DNA of 10,835 nucleotides from Chloroflexota bacterium (GCA_029555885.1 JAKPQT010000651.1:1-10835); one strand, 5' to 3'; counted from the stretch's first letter, positions 1-7,043 are shown. The notes: generated by a model not told the origin, from the letters alone. Numbers and translations are program-made.

Positions 1-837
1 ATGTACACTGCGGCCGGCGGTGCGTTCATCGACACGGCCAACGCGTACGCCCGCTGGGTGCCCGGCTGCCAGGGCGGCGAGAGCGAGGCCCTGCTGGGCG
101 ATTGGTTGGCTGAGCGCGGCAACCGTAGCCGTCTCTTCATCGCGACGAAGGTCGGCGCGCCCGCGCCGGTGGACGACCTGGAGATGGGGCTGCGCGCCGA
201 ACAGATCGAGCGGGCGTGCGAAGGCAGCCTGCGCCGCCTGAAGGTGGAAACCATCGACCTGTACTACGCGCATCGCGATGACCGGGACGCGCCGGTGGAG
301 GAACGGCTGGAGGCCTTCGACCGCCTGGTTCGCGCGGGCAAGGTCCGCTTCATCGGCTCCAGCAACGCGCGCGCTTGGCGGCTGGCAGAGGCACATGCCA
401 TCTCGGACGCGCACGGCTGGCCGCACTACGTCTGCGTGCAGCAGCGCTACACCTACCTGCGGCCCCGCCCCGGCCAGGACTGGCCGACGCACCCGTTCGC
501 CAACGGCGACCTGTTCGACTATCTTGCCAGCCACCCACTGACCCTGCTGGCCTGGTCGCCGTTGCTGGGCGGCGCGTACACCCGCACGGATCGCCCGCTG
601 CCGGAGCAATACGTCGGCCCGGACAGCGACGCGCGGCTGGCCGTCATCCGCCAGGTCGCGGCCGAGCTGGGCGTCAACGCAAACCAGGTGGTGCTCGCCT
701 GGATGCGGCATCACACGCCGAAGGTCATTCCCCTCATTGCGGCCAGCACCGAGCAGCAGATGAACGAGCTGCTCACCGCGCTTGACGTCCGGCTGGACGA
801 CGAACAGATGCGCCGGCTGAACGAGGCCGGCGCATAA
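1..837 (+). CDS. Aldo/keto reductase, 5'-truncated by window edge
   Basis: NAD(P)H-dependent oxidoreductase of the aldo/keto reductase superfamily, a cytosolic TIM barrel that interconverts sugar or other carbonyls and alcohols. The catalytic tetrad is visible: Asp11 and Tyr16 in FIDTANAY, Lys50 in ATKVG and His91 in LYYAHRDD. Further family signatures are GKVRFIGSSN near residue 112, the VCVQQRYTYL strand near 143, and the C-terminal cofactor-binding segment with VIPLIAAS near 240. Family members normally have about 35-45 residues before the FIDTA strand (the first beta strand and the GCMNFG-type motif). Here only ten precede it, so the real start lies upstream of the window and the ATG at base 1 is internal. 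A mannonate dehydratase gene follows 39 bases downstream on the same strand, so it probably belongs to a sugar-acid operon. The closest relatives are likely the YajO/Tas-type or threo-aldose dehydrogenase-like groups. The family is certain; the substrate is not. Confidence 0.93.
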   Translation: MYTAAGGAFIDTANAYARWVPGCQGGESEALLGDWLAERGNRSRLFIATKVGAPAPVDDLEMGLRAEQIERACEGSLRRLKVETIDLYYAHRDDRDAPVEERLEAFDRLVRAGKVRFIGSSNARAWRLAEAHAISDAHGWPHYVCVQQRYTYLRPRPGQDWPTHPFANGDLFDYLASHPLTLLAWSPLLGGAYTRTDRPLPEQYVGPDSDARLAVIRQVAAELGVNANQVVLAWMRHHTPKVIPLIAASTEQQMNELLTALDVRLDDEQMRRLNEAGA

Positions 838-858
838 CGTGCGCAACCTCGCCACCAC

Positions 859-863
859 AGGAG
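859..863 (+). promoter_or_regulatory. Ribosome binding site of mannonate dehydratase gene
   Basis: AGGAG lies 13 bases before the ATG at 877. The spacing is longer than usual, but no better start or Shine-Dalgarno site is nearby, and the protein begins with the expected first beta strand (MIKIAEVLP). Confidence 0.5.
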
Positions 864-876
864 CATTCCCCCACCC

Positions 877-1860
877 ATGATCAAGATTGCAGAAGTGTTG
901 CCCGCCGAGCCCACCCTGCTGTGGACGCTGGCGAAGCAGTGCGGCGTGGACCACGTCGTCTCCGGCATGGACTGGCGCCGGGGCCTCGATGTGCCGCCGG
1001 AGGACCTGCCCTGGAGCTACAAGTCGCTTGTCGCGCTGAAACAGGGCTACGCGGAAGGCGGCTTCGAGCTGGCCGTCATCGAAGGGCGCCCGCCGCTCCA
1101 CAAGGCCAAGCTGGGCCTGCCGGGCCGCGACGCGGAGATCGAGACGGCCATCGAACTCATCCGCAACATGGGGCGGCTCGGCATCCCGGTCTGGTGCTAC
1201 GAGTGGATGCCCGTGTTCAATTGGATTCGCACGAACACTGCGGTTCCGACGCGCGGGAACGCGCTGACCACAGAGTTTGACTTGGAGCTCGTTCGCGATG
1301 CGCCGCTGACCGAGTATGGTGAGGTCAGCGAGGAGCGTCTGTGGGAGAACCTCGCCTACTTCCTCGACTGCGTCATCCCGGTCGCTGAAGAGGCCGGCGT
1401 CAAGCTGGCGATGCACCCCGACGACCCGCCTCTCTCGCCCATCCACGGGCTGGGCCGCATCATGCGCAGCATCGAAAACTATCAGCGGCTCATCGACCTC
1501 CGGCCCAGCCCGGTCAACGGGGTGGCGCTGTGCCAGGGCAACTTCTCGCTGATGACGCCGGACCTGCCCGCGGCCATCCGACACTTCGGCAGCCAGGACA
1601 AGATCTTCTTCGTTCACTTCCGCGATGTGCGCGGCACGCCGGAGAAGTTCATCGAGACGTTCCACGACGATGGTCAGACGGACATGGTCGAGTGCATGCG
1701 CGCCTATCGCGACATCAGCTACGAGGGCGTGTTGCGGCCCGATCACGTGCCGACGATGGCCGGCGACACGAACGACACCCCCGCGTATTCGTCCATCGGC
1801 CGCCTGTTCGCAATCGGCTACATCAAAGGGCTGCGCGAGGCGGCGTATCACGACGATTGA
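877..1860 (+). CDS. uxuA: Mannonate dehydratase, UxuA family
   Basis: Likely dehydrates D-mannonate to 2-keto-3-deoxy-D-gluconate (EC 4.2.1.8), a step of hexuronate catabolism, in the cytosol. The 327-residue protein is a xylose-isomerase-like TIM barrel carrying the UxuA metal-site motifs in order: His180 in AMHPDDPP, Cys219 in ALCQGNF, His247 in FFVHFRDV, and Asp289/His290 in LRPDHVPTM. From established knowledge of the family these match the Mn-binding His, Cys, His and Asp, with the neighbouring His being catalytic. It is shorter than E. coli UxuA (about 394 residues) and belongs to the compact form seen in many bacteria. The stop codon lies inside a heptameric GATTGAA repeat, and a ThuA-like gene follows after 30 bases, indicating co-transcription. 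No fructuronate reductase is seen in the window; the upstream aldo/keto reductase is in a position to serve a related redox step, but that is inference. Related clades may act on other hexonates. Confidence 0.87.
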   Translation: MIKIAEVLPAEPTLLWTLAKQCGVDHVVSGMDWRRGLDVPPEDLPWSYKSLVALKQGYAEGGFELAVIEGRPPLHKAKLGLPGRDAEIETAIELIRNMGRLGIPVWCYEWMPVFNWIRTNTAVPTRGNALTTEFDLELVRDAPLTEYGEVSEERLWENLAYFLDCVIPVAEEAGVKLAMHPDDPPLSPIHGLGRIMRSIENYQRLIDLRPSPVNGVALCQGNFSLMTPDLPAAIRHFGSQDKIFFVHFRDVRGTPEKFIETFHDDGQTDMVECMRAYRDISYEGVLRPDHVPTMAGDTNDTPAYSSIGRLFAIGYIKGLREAAYHDD

Positions 1861-1882
1861 AGATTGCAGATTGAAGATTAGG
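1855..1882 (+). repeat. Heptameric tandem repeat (GATTGAA-type), four units
   Basis: Four contiguous 7-base units read GATTGAA, GATTGCA, GATTGAA and GATTAGG. The first unit contains the TGA stop of the mannonate dehydratase gene, and the last supplies the first part of the AGGAGG ribosome binding site of the next gene. A related copy sits at the end of that next gene (2550-2570). Confidence 0.85.
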
Positions 1883-1885
1883 AGG
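1880..1885 (+). promoter_or_regulatory. Strong ribosome binding site of ThuA-like gene
   Basis: A full AGGAGG consensus lies five bases before the ATG at 1891 and fixes that start. It overlaps the last unit of the heptameric repeat. Confidence 0.85.
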
Positions 1886-1890
1886 ATCCT

Positions 1891-2562
1891 ATGGGTGACC
1901 TTAACCCTGTCAGGGTGGCGGTGATTACGGGTGGGCATTCGTATGATGTGCCGAATTTCCACTTGCTCTTCCGCGCACTGCCGGGCATCGACGCATACAT
2001 CCAACCCATGAACGACTTTGCCTCCTCGCCCCAGGACGTGCGGAACGGCTACGATGTGATCGTGTTCTACACCATGTTCATGGACGATCCGACCGACGAG
2101 GGCCTGCCGTGGCACGCAGGCAAGCCACTGACCGCGCTGCAAGGACTCGGCGCTACATCGCAGGGCATCGTGTTGCTCCACCACGCGATCCTTGCCTACC
2201 CCCGGTGGCCCGCGTGGACCGACATCACGGGCCTGCCCGACCGCAGCTTCGAGTACGACCACGAACAGACCCTTGATGTGCATGTCGCGGACCCGCAGCA
2301 TCCGGTCACTGCGGGCGTGCAGGACTGGCGAATGGTCGACGAGACCTATCTGATGGCGAGCCCCAGCGCGGACAGCCACGCGCTGCTGACCGTGGACCAT
2401 CCCCGCAGTATGAAGACCATCGCATGGACTCGCACCTACCGGAACGCGCGGGTCTTCTGCTTCCAGTCCGGCCACGACAACCTGACCTGGCCCGACCCGA
2501 ACTTCCAACGGGTGCTCCGCCAGGGCATCCTGTGGGCCGCGGGGCGGACGATCGAAGATTGA
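1891..2562 (+). CDS. ThuA-like protein (class I glutamine amidotransferase-like fold)
   Basis: A 223-residue protein of the ThuA (trehalose utilisation) family, usually linked to sugar metabolism, whose biochemical activity is poorly defined. Family features visible in order: VAVITGGHSYDV at 9-20 (first strand and loop), the hydrophobic strand YDVIVFY at 54-60, GIVLLHHAILAYPRWPAW at 92-109 (equivalent to the nucleophile elbow, without a glutamine-amidotransferase Cys), DITGLPDRSFEYDHEQ near 111-126, the HPVTAG segment near 137, DETYLM near 150, and the C-terminal RVFCFQSGHDNLTW with GILWAAGR. The length is typical of single-domain ThuA proteins, and no signal peptide is seen, so it is probably cytosolic. 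It is the third gene of the apparent operon; ThuA proteins often sit beside sugar isomerases, dehydratases and oxidoreductases, which fits. The TGA stop again falls inside a GATTGAA repeat. The family is well supported, the reaction unknown. Confidence 0.88.
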   Translation: MGDLNPVRVAVITGGHSYDVPNFHLLFRALPGIDAYIQPMNDFASSPQDVRNGYDVIVFYTMFMDDPTDEGLPWHAGKPLTALQGLGATSQGIVLLHHAILAYPRWPAWTDITGLPDRSFEYDHEQTLDVHVADPQHPVTAGVQDWRMVDETYLMASPSADSHALLTVDHPRSMKTIAWTRTYRNARVFCFQSGHDNLTWPDPNFQRVLRQGILWAAGRTIED

Positions 2563-2570
2563 AGAAGGAA
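2550..2570 (+). repeat. Second GATTGAA-type heptad repeat, three units
   Basis: The units are GATCGAA, GATTGAA and GAAGGAA, in register with each other. The middle unit contains the TGA stop of the ThuA-like gene. The last degenerate unit runs directly into the left arm of the following perfect hairpin. The motif matches the repeat at 1855-1882. Confidence 0.7.
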
Positions 2571-2608
2571 GCAGGAAAATGGCTTCGGCTCCCATTTTCC
2601 TGCTTCCT
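2566..2608 (+). terminator. Perfect 17-bp hairpin after the sugar-acid operon
   Basis: The left arm AGGAAGCAGGAAAATGG (2566-2582) is exactly complementary to 2592-2608, with a nine-base loop CTTCGGCTC. It begins four bases after the ThuA stop. No long T tract follows (CTTGTAGGTT), and the arms are AT-rich compared with typical terminators. It may be a terminator, an mRNA 3'-end stabiliser, or a member of a dispersed palindromic repeat family. A pyrimidine-rich stretch continues to about 2675. Confidence 0.6.
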
Positions 2609-2761
2609 CTTGTAGGTTCAAACTCGCAGCCCCCTTGCTTTCATCTTCTCTCAGCCTCTTCCTGCCTCCCTGGCCTTAAGCATACGTTAATATTCATTGC
2701 AAACACATGGTAATCTGCACCACTCTTCATGAGCAAGCGACTCGACTACACTGCGGACATG

Positions 2762-2815
2762 CCTGGCGTCACCGCCGGCGTCCAAGGATGTGCGCAGGTC
2801 GAGCCTGCCGCCAGG
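2762..2815 (+). promoter_or_regulatory. Possible structured 5' leader of the PRC-barrel gene
   Basis: CCTGGCG at 2762-2768 pairs perfectly with CGCCAGG at 2809-2815. Inside lie a CGCCGGCG palindrome (2773-2780) and a hairpin GCAGG-TCGAG-CCTGC (2794-2808). Together they could form a small branched structure ending 17 bases before the ribosome binding site. No convincing sigma70 promoter was found in 2609-2760, so whether this is transcribed as a leader is inference. Confidence 0.3.
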
Positions 2816-2832
2816 TAAATGTATTGAGTGTA

Positions 2833-2842
2833 GAGGAAAGGA
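2833..2842 (+). promoter_or_regulatory. Ribosome binding site of the PRC-barrel gene
   Basis: The purine-rich run GAGGAAAGGA ends seven bases before the ATG at 2850. It supports that start, which also gives a clean signal peptide. Confidence 0.75.
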
Positions 2843-2849
2843 TTGAGAG

Positions 2850-5549
2850 ATGCGACGAAAGAGCCTGATTCTATTTGCAGCCCTCATGGTGTTGACCATG
2901 GTATTGTCGCCGCTGGCGCTGGCCCAGCAGGCCACACCCACACAGACCGCCACACCGACGGGCGCGAGTGCTGCGGAGACTACCCCTACCCCCGCGGCAG
3001 GTGACAGTGAAGCCACCGCGGACTCCGAGATGGCGGACACTTCCGGCATGGCCGATAAGCTGCCGGAGGCCTCCGGCACAGTCCGCCAGTCGTTCGATCT
3101 GCTCGGTGCTGACGTGCTCAACAGCGCCGGCGACGACATCGGCGAGCTGGACAACCTGCTCGTCGTCCCCAGCACAGGGTACATCCCGTTTGCTCTGATC
3201 GCGGCCGGCGGGCTGTTCGGCCTGGGCGAGAAGCTCGTGCCGGTGCCCTTCAGCGCGTTGCAGTATGACCCTGAGCGCGGCGTCTTCATCCTTGACGTAG
3301 ACGAAGATGTACTTGATGACGCACCCTCATTGAGCCGCTACGCTTCGCCCAACACGCGCGAGCTGCTGCGCAATGCGGAATTGCGCGAATTCTGGAGCCA
3401 GCTTGACCTGGCTGCAACCGGCGCATTGCCCGGTGCGGGCAGCATGGAAGGCGCTGGAGAGCCCGCCATAACCGGCACGATGACCGACACGCTGCCGTCC
3501 GCTACGCCGACCGTGTCCGCAAATGAGACGATGACGGACACGCTGCCCGCTGCGACAGCCACGATCACGGCCACGGAGACCTTAACTGCGACCGGGACGC
3601 TGACCGATACGGCCGATGTCGACATCGACGTGAATGCGACGGAGACGATGACTGATACCGTTGATGTGGACGCTGATATCGACGTTGACGACGAGGTGAG
3701 CGCGGGCGGCTTGGTGCAGGTCGGCAGCTTCGGCGACCAGAGCCTGCGCAGTATCGGTTTGTCCGGTCAGGGCGAAGAGGACCTCGTCAGAATCACCGAG
3801 CTGGGCGACTTCGCCATCGTCCTCGGTGACCGCGGCATGACCGGCGCCGAATTGGACAGCGACAACGACATCATCGAACCGACCGTCACCCCTGAGGCGA
3901 ACGTGACCCCGGAGGCGACGGATGCAATGACCGATACGGCGGGCATCGAGATGGCCGTCACGCCTGGGGCGACCGAGACCGTCGATGATACGCAGATGTT
4001 CACTGAAACAGCGCCGGTCGAGATGACTCCGACCGCGCCGCTGACGACGACCGGTGCGCTTACCACAACCGAAACGCTGACGGACACTGACGGCCTCGAT
4101 GCCGATGTGGACGTCGAACTGGACCAGGAACCCGTCGAGGTTGACCTGGATGAAGCTGCCCTTGCAATTGGCCGGGGCGACGACCTGCTGATCGATGTCG
4201 AGGCCGCGCGCGTGCTCTATGTCCTCGCGACTCTGGATACCGCCCGCTTCGCCGCTTTCGACACGGCGGGCGAGCTGAATGATGCTGATGTCATCACTGA
4301 CACCGATGTCATCACCGACACGGACGTGATGACCGACACCGGTATGGTCGAGGCCGCGCCGGTCGTCACCGAGACCGATACGATGACCGACACGGCCGGC
4401 CTGATTGACGACGCAGTGCGGATTCTACTCATCCCGTGGCACGCGCTGGAGCTGGACCTGGTCGACAAGGAGTTCCGGCTGTTGGTCCCGCCGAGCCAGT
4501 TCATGGCTGCGCCGGATGCGCCGGACTACCTGCTGCCGGACTTCAATGAGGACGGCTGGGACGATGACCTGGTTGAGTTCTGGAACAGCGCCCTGGTGGG
4601 CGTCGAGCGGACAGTCGATATGACCCCGCGCGTGACGACGACGCCGGCACCTGCGGCAGCCGCAACGGCCAGCCCACGGCGCCCTGGCCGCAATATCGCC
4701 ACGCAGAGCGGTGTCGTGATGCAGGCGAGCGAGATCTTGGGCACGAACGTCAATGATCCGCTGGGCGCGAATCTGGGCGAACTGACCAACCTGCTGCTCG
4801 GCTCGAACGACGGCAAGGTCTACTACGGCGTGTTGAGCTACGGTGGGTTCCTGGGCCTCGGCGGCCGCCGCGTAGCGGTGCCGTGGACCGCCTTCCGATT
4901 CAATGCCGAGACGGAGACTTTCATCCTCGATACCAATCAGGAGACGCTGGATAACGCACCTGCGCTGACCCAGGGTGAGGCGGTCTTTGGCACGCCGGAC
5001 TGGGATGCAGAGATCCAGGACTACTGGAGAGGCGAAGGCATCGAGACGCCTGAGCCCGGTGGTGTGGAGAGCGATGTTACGCCTACCGCTGAAACCGGCA
5101 ACGATGTGGATGCGACCGGCGTCGTCACCGGCACTGATGTGATGACCGAGTCCACCGGCATCGACGCCAGCGCACCTGGTACGGCCAACGCGGTCACCGG
5201 CCAGCTTCTGCGGGCCGACCGGTTTGTGGGCCTGAACGTGACCGGTGTGGACGATGGGGGCCTGGGCGAAGTGAGCGACCTGTTGGTCAATCTCGATGCC
5301 GGGCAGGTGCTGTATGCAGTGGTCAGCTACGGTGGTTTCCTGGGCATCGGCGCCAACCACGTCCCTGTGCCGTGGAGTGCGCTCCAGGTGCAGTTTACGG
5401 ATTGCGGTGCGCCGGATCTGCGGCTGAACGTGGACGCCGCGACGCTGGACAATGCGCCGCAACTCGATCTTGGCTCGCTGCCTGAGGCCATCAGCGCGGG
5501 GTGGGACACCGACGTGCGCGGCTACTGGGACCGCCTCGGCGGGCAGTAA
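2850..5549 (+). CDS. Secreted protein with four PRC-barrel-like units and Asp/Thr-rich linkers
   Basis: An 899-residue exported protein. A signal peptide (basic MRRK, hydrophobic core, LALA cleavage near residue 25) is followed by a Thr/Pro/Ala-rich linker. PRC-barrel-like units lie at about 77-182, 286-578, 618-726 and 780-893. Units 1, 3 and 4 share an opening L-G-x-x-V, a central GGLFGLG or YGGFLG[LI]G, V-P[FW]-[ST]-A, then LD-[DN]-AP and a terminal Trp-rich motif (REFW, WDAEIQDYW, WDTDVRGYW). Unit 2 is divergent and appears split by linker-like insertions at about 331-425 and 471-517; its core is still seen in LLIDVEAARVLYVLATLD and ILLIPWHALELDLVDKEFRLL, and it ends VEFW. Linkers repeat [ML]TDT and carry alternating Asp-Val runs. 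DFNEDGWDDD at 564-573 resembles a Ca-binding loop. PRC barrels occur in RimM, photosynthetic reaction centres and many small stress or surface proteins; the function of this multi-unit secreted form is unknown. It is monocistronic, ending at a convergent terminator. Confidence 0.88.
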   Translation: MRRKSLILFAALMVLTMVLSPLALAQQATPTQTATPTGASAAETTPTPAAGDSEATADSEMADTSGMADKLPEASGTVRQSFDLLGADVLNSAGDDIGELDNLLVVPSTGYIPFALIAAGGLFGLGEKLVPVPFSALQYDPERGVFILDVDEDVLDDAPSLSRYASPNTRELLRNAELREFWSQLDLAATGALPGAGSMEGAGEPAITGTMTDTLPSATPTVSANETMTDTLPAATATITATETLTATGTLTDTADVDIDVNATETMTDTVDVDADIDVDDEVSAGGLVQVGSFGDQSLRSIGLSGQGEEDLVRITELGDFAIVLGDRGMTGAELDSDNDIIEPTVTPEANVTPEATDAMTDTAGIEMAVTPGATETVDDTQMFTETAPVEMTPTAPLTTTGALTTTETLTDTDGLDADVDVELDQEPVEVDLDEAALAIGRGDDLLIDVEAARVLYVLATLDTARFAAFDTAGELNDADVITDTDVITDTDVMTDTGMVEAAPVVTETDTMTDTAGLIDDAVRILLIPWHALELDLVDKEFRLLVPPSQFMAAPDAPDYLLPDFNEDGWDDDLVEFWNSALVGVERTVDMTPRVTTTPAPAAAATASPRRPGRNIATQSGVVMQASEILGTNVNDPLGANLGELTNLLLGSNDGKVYYGVLSYGGFLGLGGRRVAVPWTAFRFNAETETFILDTNQETLDNAPALTQGEAVFGTPDWDAEIQDYWRGEGIETPEPGGVESDVTPTAETGNDVDATGVVTGTDVMTESTGIDASAPGTANAVTGQLLRADRFVGLNVTGVDDGGLGEVSDLLVNLDAGQVLYAVVSYGGFLGIGANHVPVPWSALQVQFTDCGAPDLRLNVDAATLDNAPQLDLGSLPEAISAGWDTDVRGYWDRLGGQ

Positions 5550-5560
5550 TCGGGTCGCAT

Positions 5561-5598
5561 GCTCCGGCCCGGTCCAGACAGCCTGGGCTGGCCGGAGC
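5561..5598 (+). terminator. Imperfect inverted repeat after the PRC-barrel gene
   Basis: GCTCCGGCC (5561-5569) pairs with GGCCGGAGC (5590-5598), with an inner CCAG/CTGG pairing (5574-5577 with 5583-5586). It starts 11 bases after the stop. No T tract follows, so it could be a weak terminator or an RNA 3' stabiliser ahead of the stronger palindrome at 5629. Confidence 0.4.
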
Positions 5599-5628
5599 GC
5601 CCTTGAGAGCCAATCCGTAGCAGAAAAG

Positions 5629-5678
5629 CGGGCGGGCTGCGGTGTAGCACACCATTGTGCTACACCGCAGCCCGCCCG
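5629..5678. terminator. Perfect 23-bp palindrome, bidirectional terminator of convergent genes
   Basis: Bases 5629-5651 are exactly complementary to 5656-5678 around a four-base CCAT loop; the arms are very GC-rich (CGGGCGGGCTGCGG at the base). On the plus strand it is followed by TTGCTGTTT, and on the minus strand by CTTTTCTG, both moderately T-rich. It lies between the converging PRC-barrel and transporter genes, about 80 bases after one stop and 28 after the other, so it can serve both. Confidence 0.8.
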
Positions 5679-5705
5679 TTGCTGTTTGGACCCACTCCTG
5701 CTTGG

Positions 5706-6923
5706 CTATGCGTTGGCAGCCTCAAGCTGCGCGGGCGGCACGCGAATCATCAGCGCAAAGGGCACAGACAGCATGATGAGCCCGGCCGCGCCCCACGACA
5801 GCGCCTCATATCCGACGATCGCCAGCAGCGAACCCGCCAGCAGCGACATGCCCACCGACGAGATATGGTTGACGCTCACCCCCGCGCTCAACGTCGGCGT
5901 CAATTCTTCGGGCGGCGCAATGCGGTTGACATACGTCGACAGGCCGATGCTGAGGGTGACGAGCAGGTTGATGCCGACCAACATGGCGCACAGGAACAGC
6001 GCATTGTGGACGGTCGCATAGCCGATGAAGCACAGGGCCAGCAGCACGTAGCTGACCGACAGCGTGACGCGCTCACCCACGAAGTCCAGCGCGTGGCCGA
6101 GCCGCCGCGCAAATAGGAAGTTCACGATGCCACTGGTGACCATCAGCAGGCTGATTTGCCGCGCATCCAGCCCATATTCCTGCACCAGGATCAACGCCCC
6201 GAATGCCGAGAACACCTGCATGCGCGAGCCTTCGAAGAGGGTCAGGACGTAGTAGAGCCAGTAGCGCCGCTTGAGCAACATGCGCGGCTGCGAGCGGTTC
6301 TCCTGGCCCACGGACGCGGGCACGCGGAAGATGAGCAGCCCGCCGAGCACGATGAGTATGCCGCCCAACACGAAAAAGGTCCGCAGCGGCAGTGCGACCG
6401 CCAGCAGGCCCGCAATGCCCATGCCGACGATGGACGCGAGTGCGCTAATGGCGGAGAGCGTGCCGAGCGTGCGCCCGGCCACCGCCTTCGGGATCAATGA
6501 CAGCGCCAGGGAGCTGGAAAGGGGCATCCAGTTGTGGAAGCCGATGCTGGCGATAATGACCACGGCGGCCAGTGCCAGGTAGGAGTGCACAATGGAGTAG
6601 AGCCCAAAACCGATGCCCATCAGGATGAGAGACATGCCCGTGCGCCAGGACAGCGGCAGGCGCATGATGAGCGCGGCGATAAGCATCAGGCTCAGCCCGG
6701 GGATTTCCCGGATGCCGGTCAGCCAGAGCACCTGCTGGCCGTTCAGCCCAAGGTCGTTGACGTAGTAGTTGGTGGTGATGCCGTTGAACAGCCCCTGACC
6801 CAGGGCGACCAGGAAGTAAGTGACGGCCAGCGTAATCAGGTTAGGTCCCCAGCCGGCTGTTGCCAGGCTGAGGCGCTCGCGCCACCCGGCCCCGGCTTGC
6901 ATGACGGTCTCATTCGAGCTCAT
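5706..6923 (-). CDS. Major facilitator superfamily transporter
   Basis: A 405-residue integral membrane protein with about twelve hydrophobic segments in two halves, joined by a polar basic loop near residues 199-223 (ENRSQPRMLLKRR). The first helix is near 29-47. GRTLGTLSAIS near 150-160 and its second-half counterpart APPEELTPTLSAGVSVNHIS near 337-355 form an internal pseudo-repeat typical of the superfamily. Length and topology fit drug/sugar-type members. The substrate cannot be read from the sequence. The start at 6923 is chosen over an upstream in-frame ATG at 7019 because AAGGA lies seven bases before it, and the 32 extra residues would be polar and would overlap the promoter. It is transcribed alone from a promoter at 6978-7006 and ends at the shared palindrome. 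The order transporter, then LysM protein, on the same strand is separated by a strong terminator, so no operon is indicated. Confidence 0.92.
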   Translation of the reverse strand: MSSNETVMQAGAGWRERLSLATAGWGPNLITLAVTYFLVALGQGLFNGITTNYYVNDLGLNGQQVLWLTGIREIPGLSLMLIAALIMRLPLSWRTGMSLILMGIGFGLYSIVHSYLALAAVVIIASIGFHNWMPLSSSLALSLIPKAVAGRTLGTLSAISALASIVGMGIAGLLAVALPLRTFFVLGGILIVLGGLLIFRVPASVGQENRSQPRMLLKRRYWLYYVLTLFEGSRMQVFSAFGALILVQEYGLDARQISLLMVTSGIVNFLFARRLGHALDFVGERVTLSVSYVLLALCFIGYATVHNALFLCAMLVGINLLVTLSIGLSTYVNRIAPPEELTPTLSAGVSVNHISSVGMSLLAGSLLAIVGYEALSWGAAGLIMLSVPFALMIRVPPAQLEAANA

Positions 6924-6930
6924 GGATGAT

Positions 6931-6935
6931 TCCTT
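6931..6935 (-). promoter_or_regulatory. Ribosome binding site of the MFS transporter
   Basis: AAGGA on the minus strand lies seven bases before the ATG at 6923. It decides the start in favour of MSSNETV rather than the longer frame. Confidence 0.75.
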
Positions 6936-6977
6936 GAGATAGATGTCCGTGCAGCGGGCAAGGCCGCACATCGCTCC

Positions 6978-7006
6978 ATCATACACCCGCCCAGCATCGC
7001 TGGCAA
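6978..7006 (-). promoter_or_regulatory. Sigma70-type promoter of the MFS transporter, with dyad in spacer
   Basis: On the minus strand, TTGCCA (7006-7001) is followed after exactly 17 bases by TATGAT (6983-6978): five of six matches in each box at ideal spacing. The expected start of transcription is near 6971, giving a leader of about 48 bases. A perfect dyad CCAGC-ATC-GCTGG (6991-7003) overlaps the -35 box and spacer and could be an operator. Confidence 0.75.
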
Positions 7007-7043
7007 AGCCGGGGTACAATCGTTTTTCGTCGATACCGGCGAC

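Noticed and set aside
1855..1882. CRISPR-like array
   Set aside because: Units are seven bases, contiguous and without spacers; no cas genes nearby.
3478..4395. Mobile or tandem DNA repeat in the TDT-rich coding region
   Set aside because: The similarity is mainly at the protein level ([ML]TDT motifs of irregular spacing) and lies in frame inside one gene; treated as low-complexity linker.
4425..5462. 345-codon open frame on the minus strand opposite the PRC-barrel gene
   Set aside because: Third-position GC bias makes long antisense frames. The product is His/Arg/Gln-rich without domains, has no ribosome binding site, and the plus-strand frame has a signal peptide and repeated domains.
5452..6021. 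189-codon plus-strand frame overlapping the PRC gene end and the transporter
   Set aside because: It crosses the perfect terminator palindrome and is antisense to a clear twelve-helix transporter; the composition is not protein-like.
6924..7019. N-terminal 32-residue extension of the MFS transporter
   Set aside because: The upstream ATG has no ribosome binding site and the segment overlaps the promoter and predicted transcription start.
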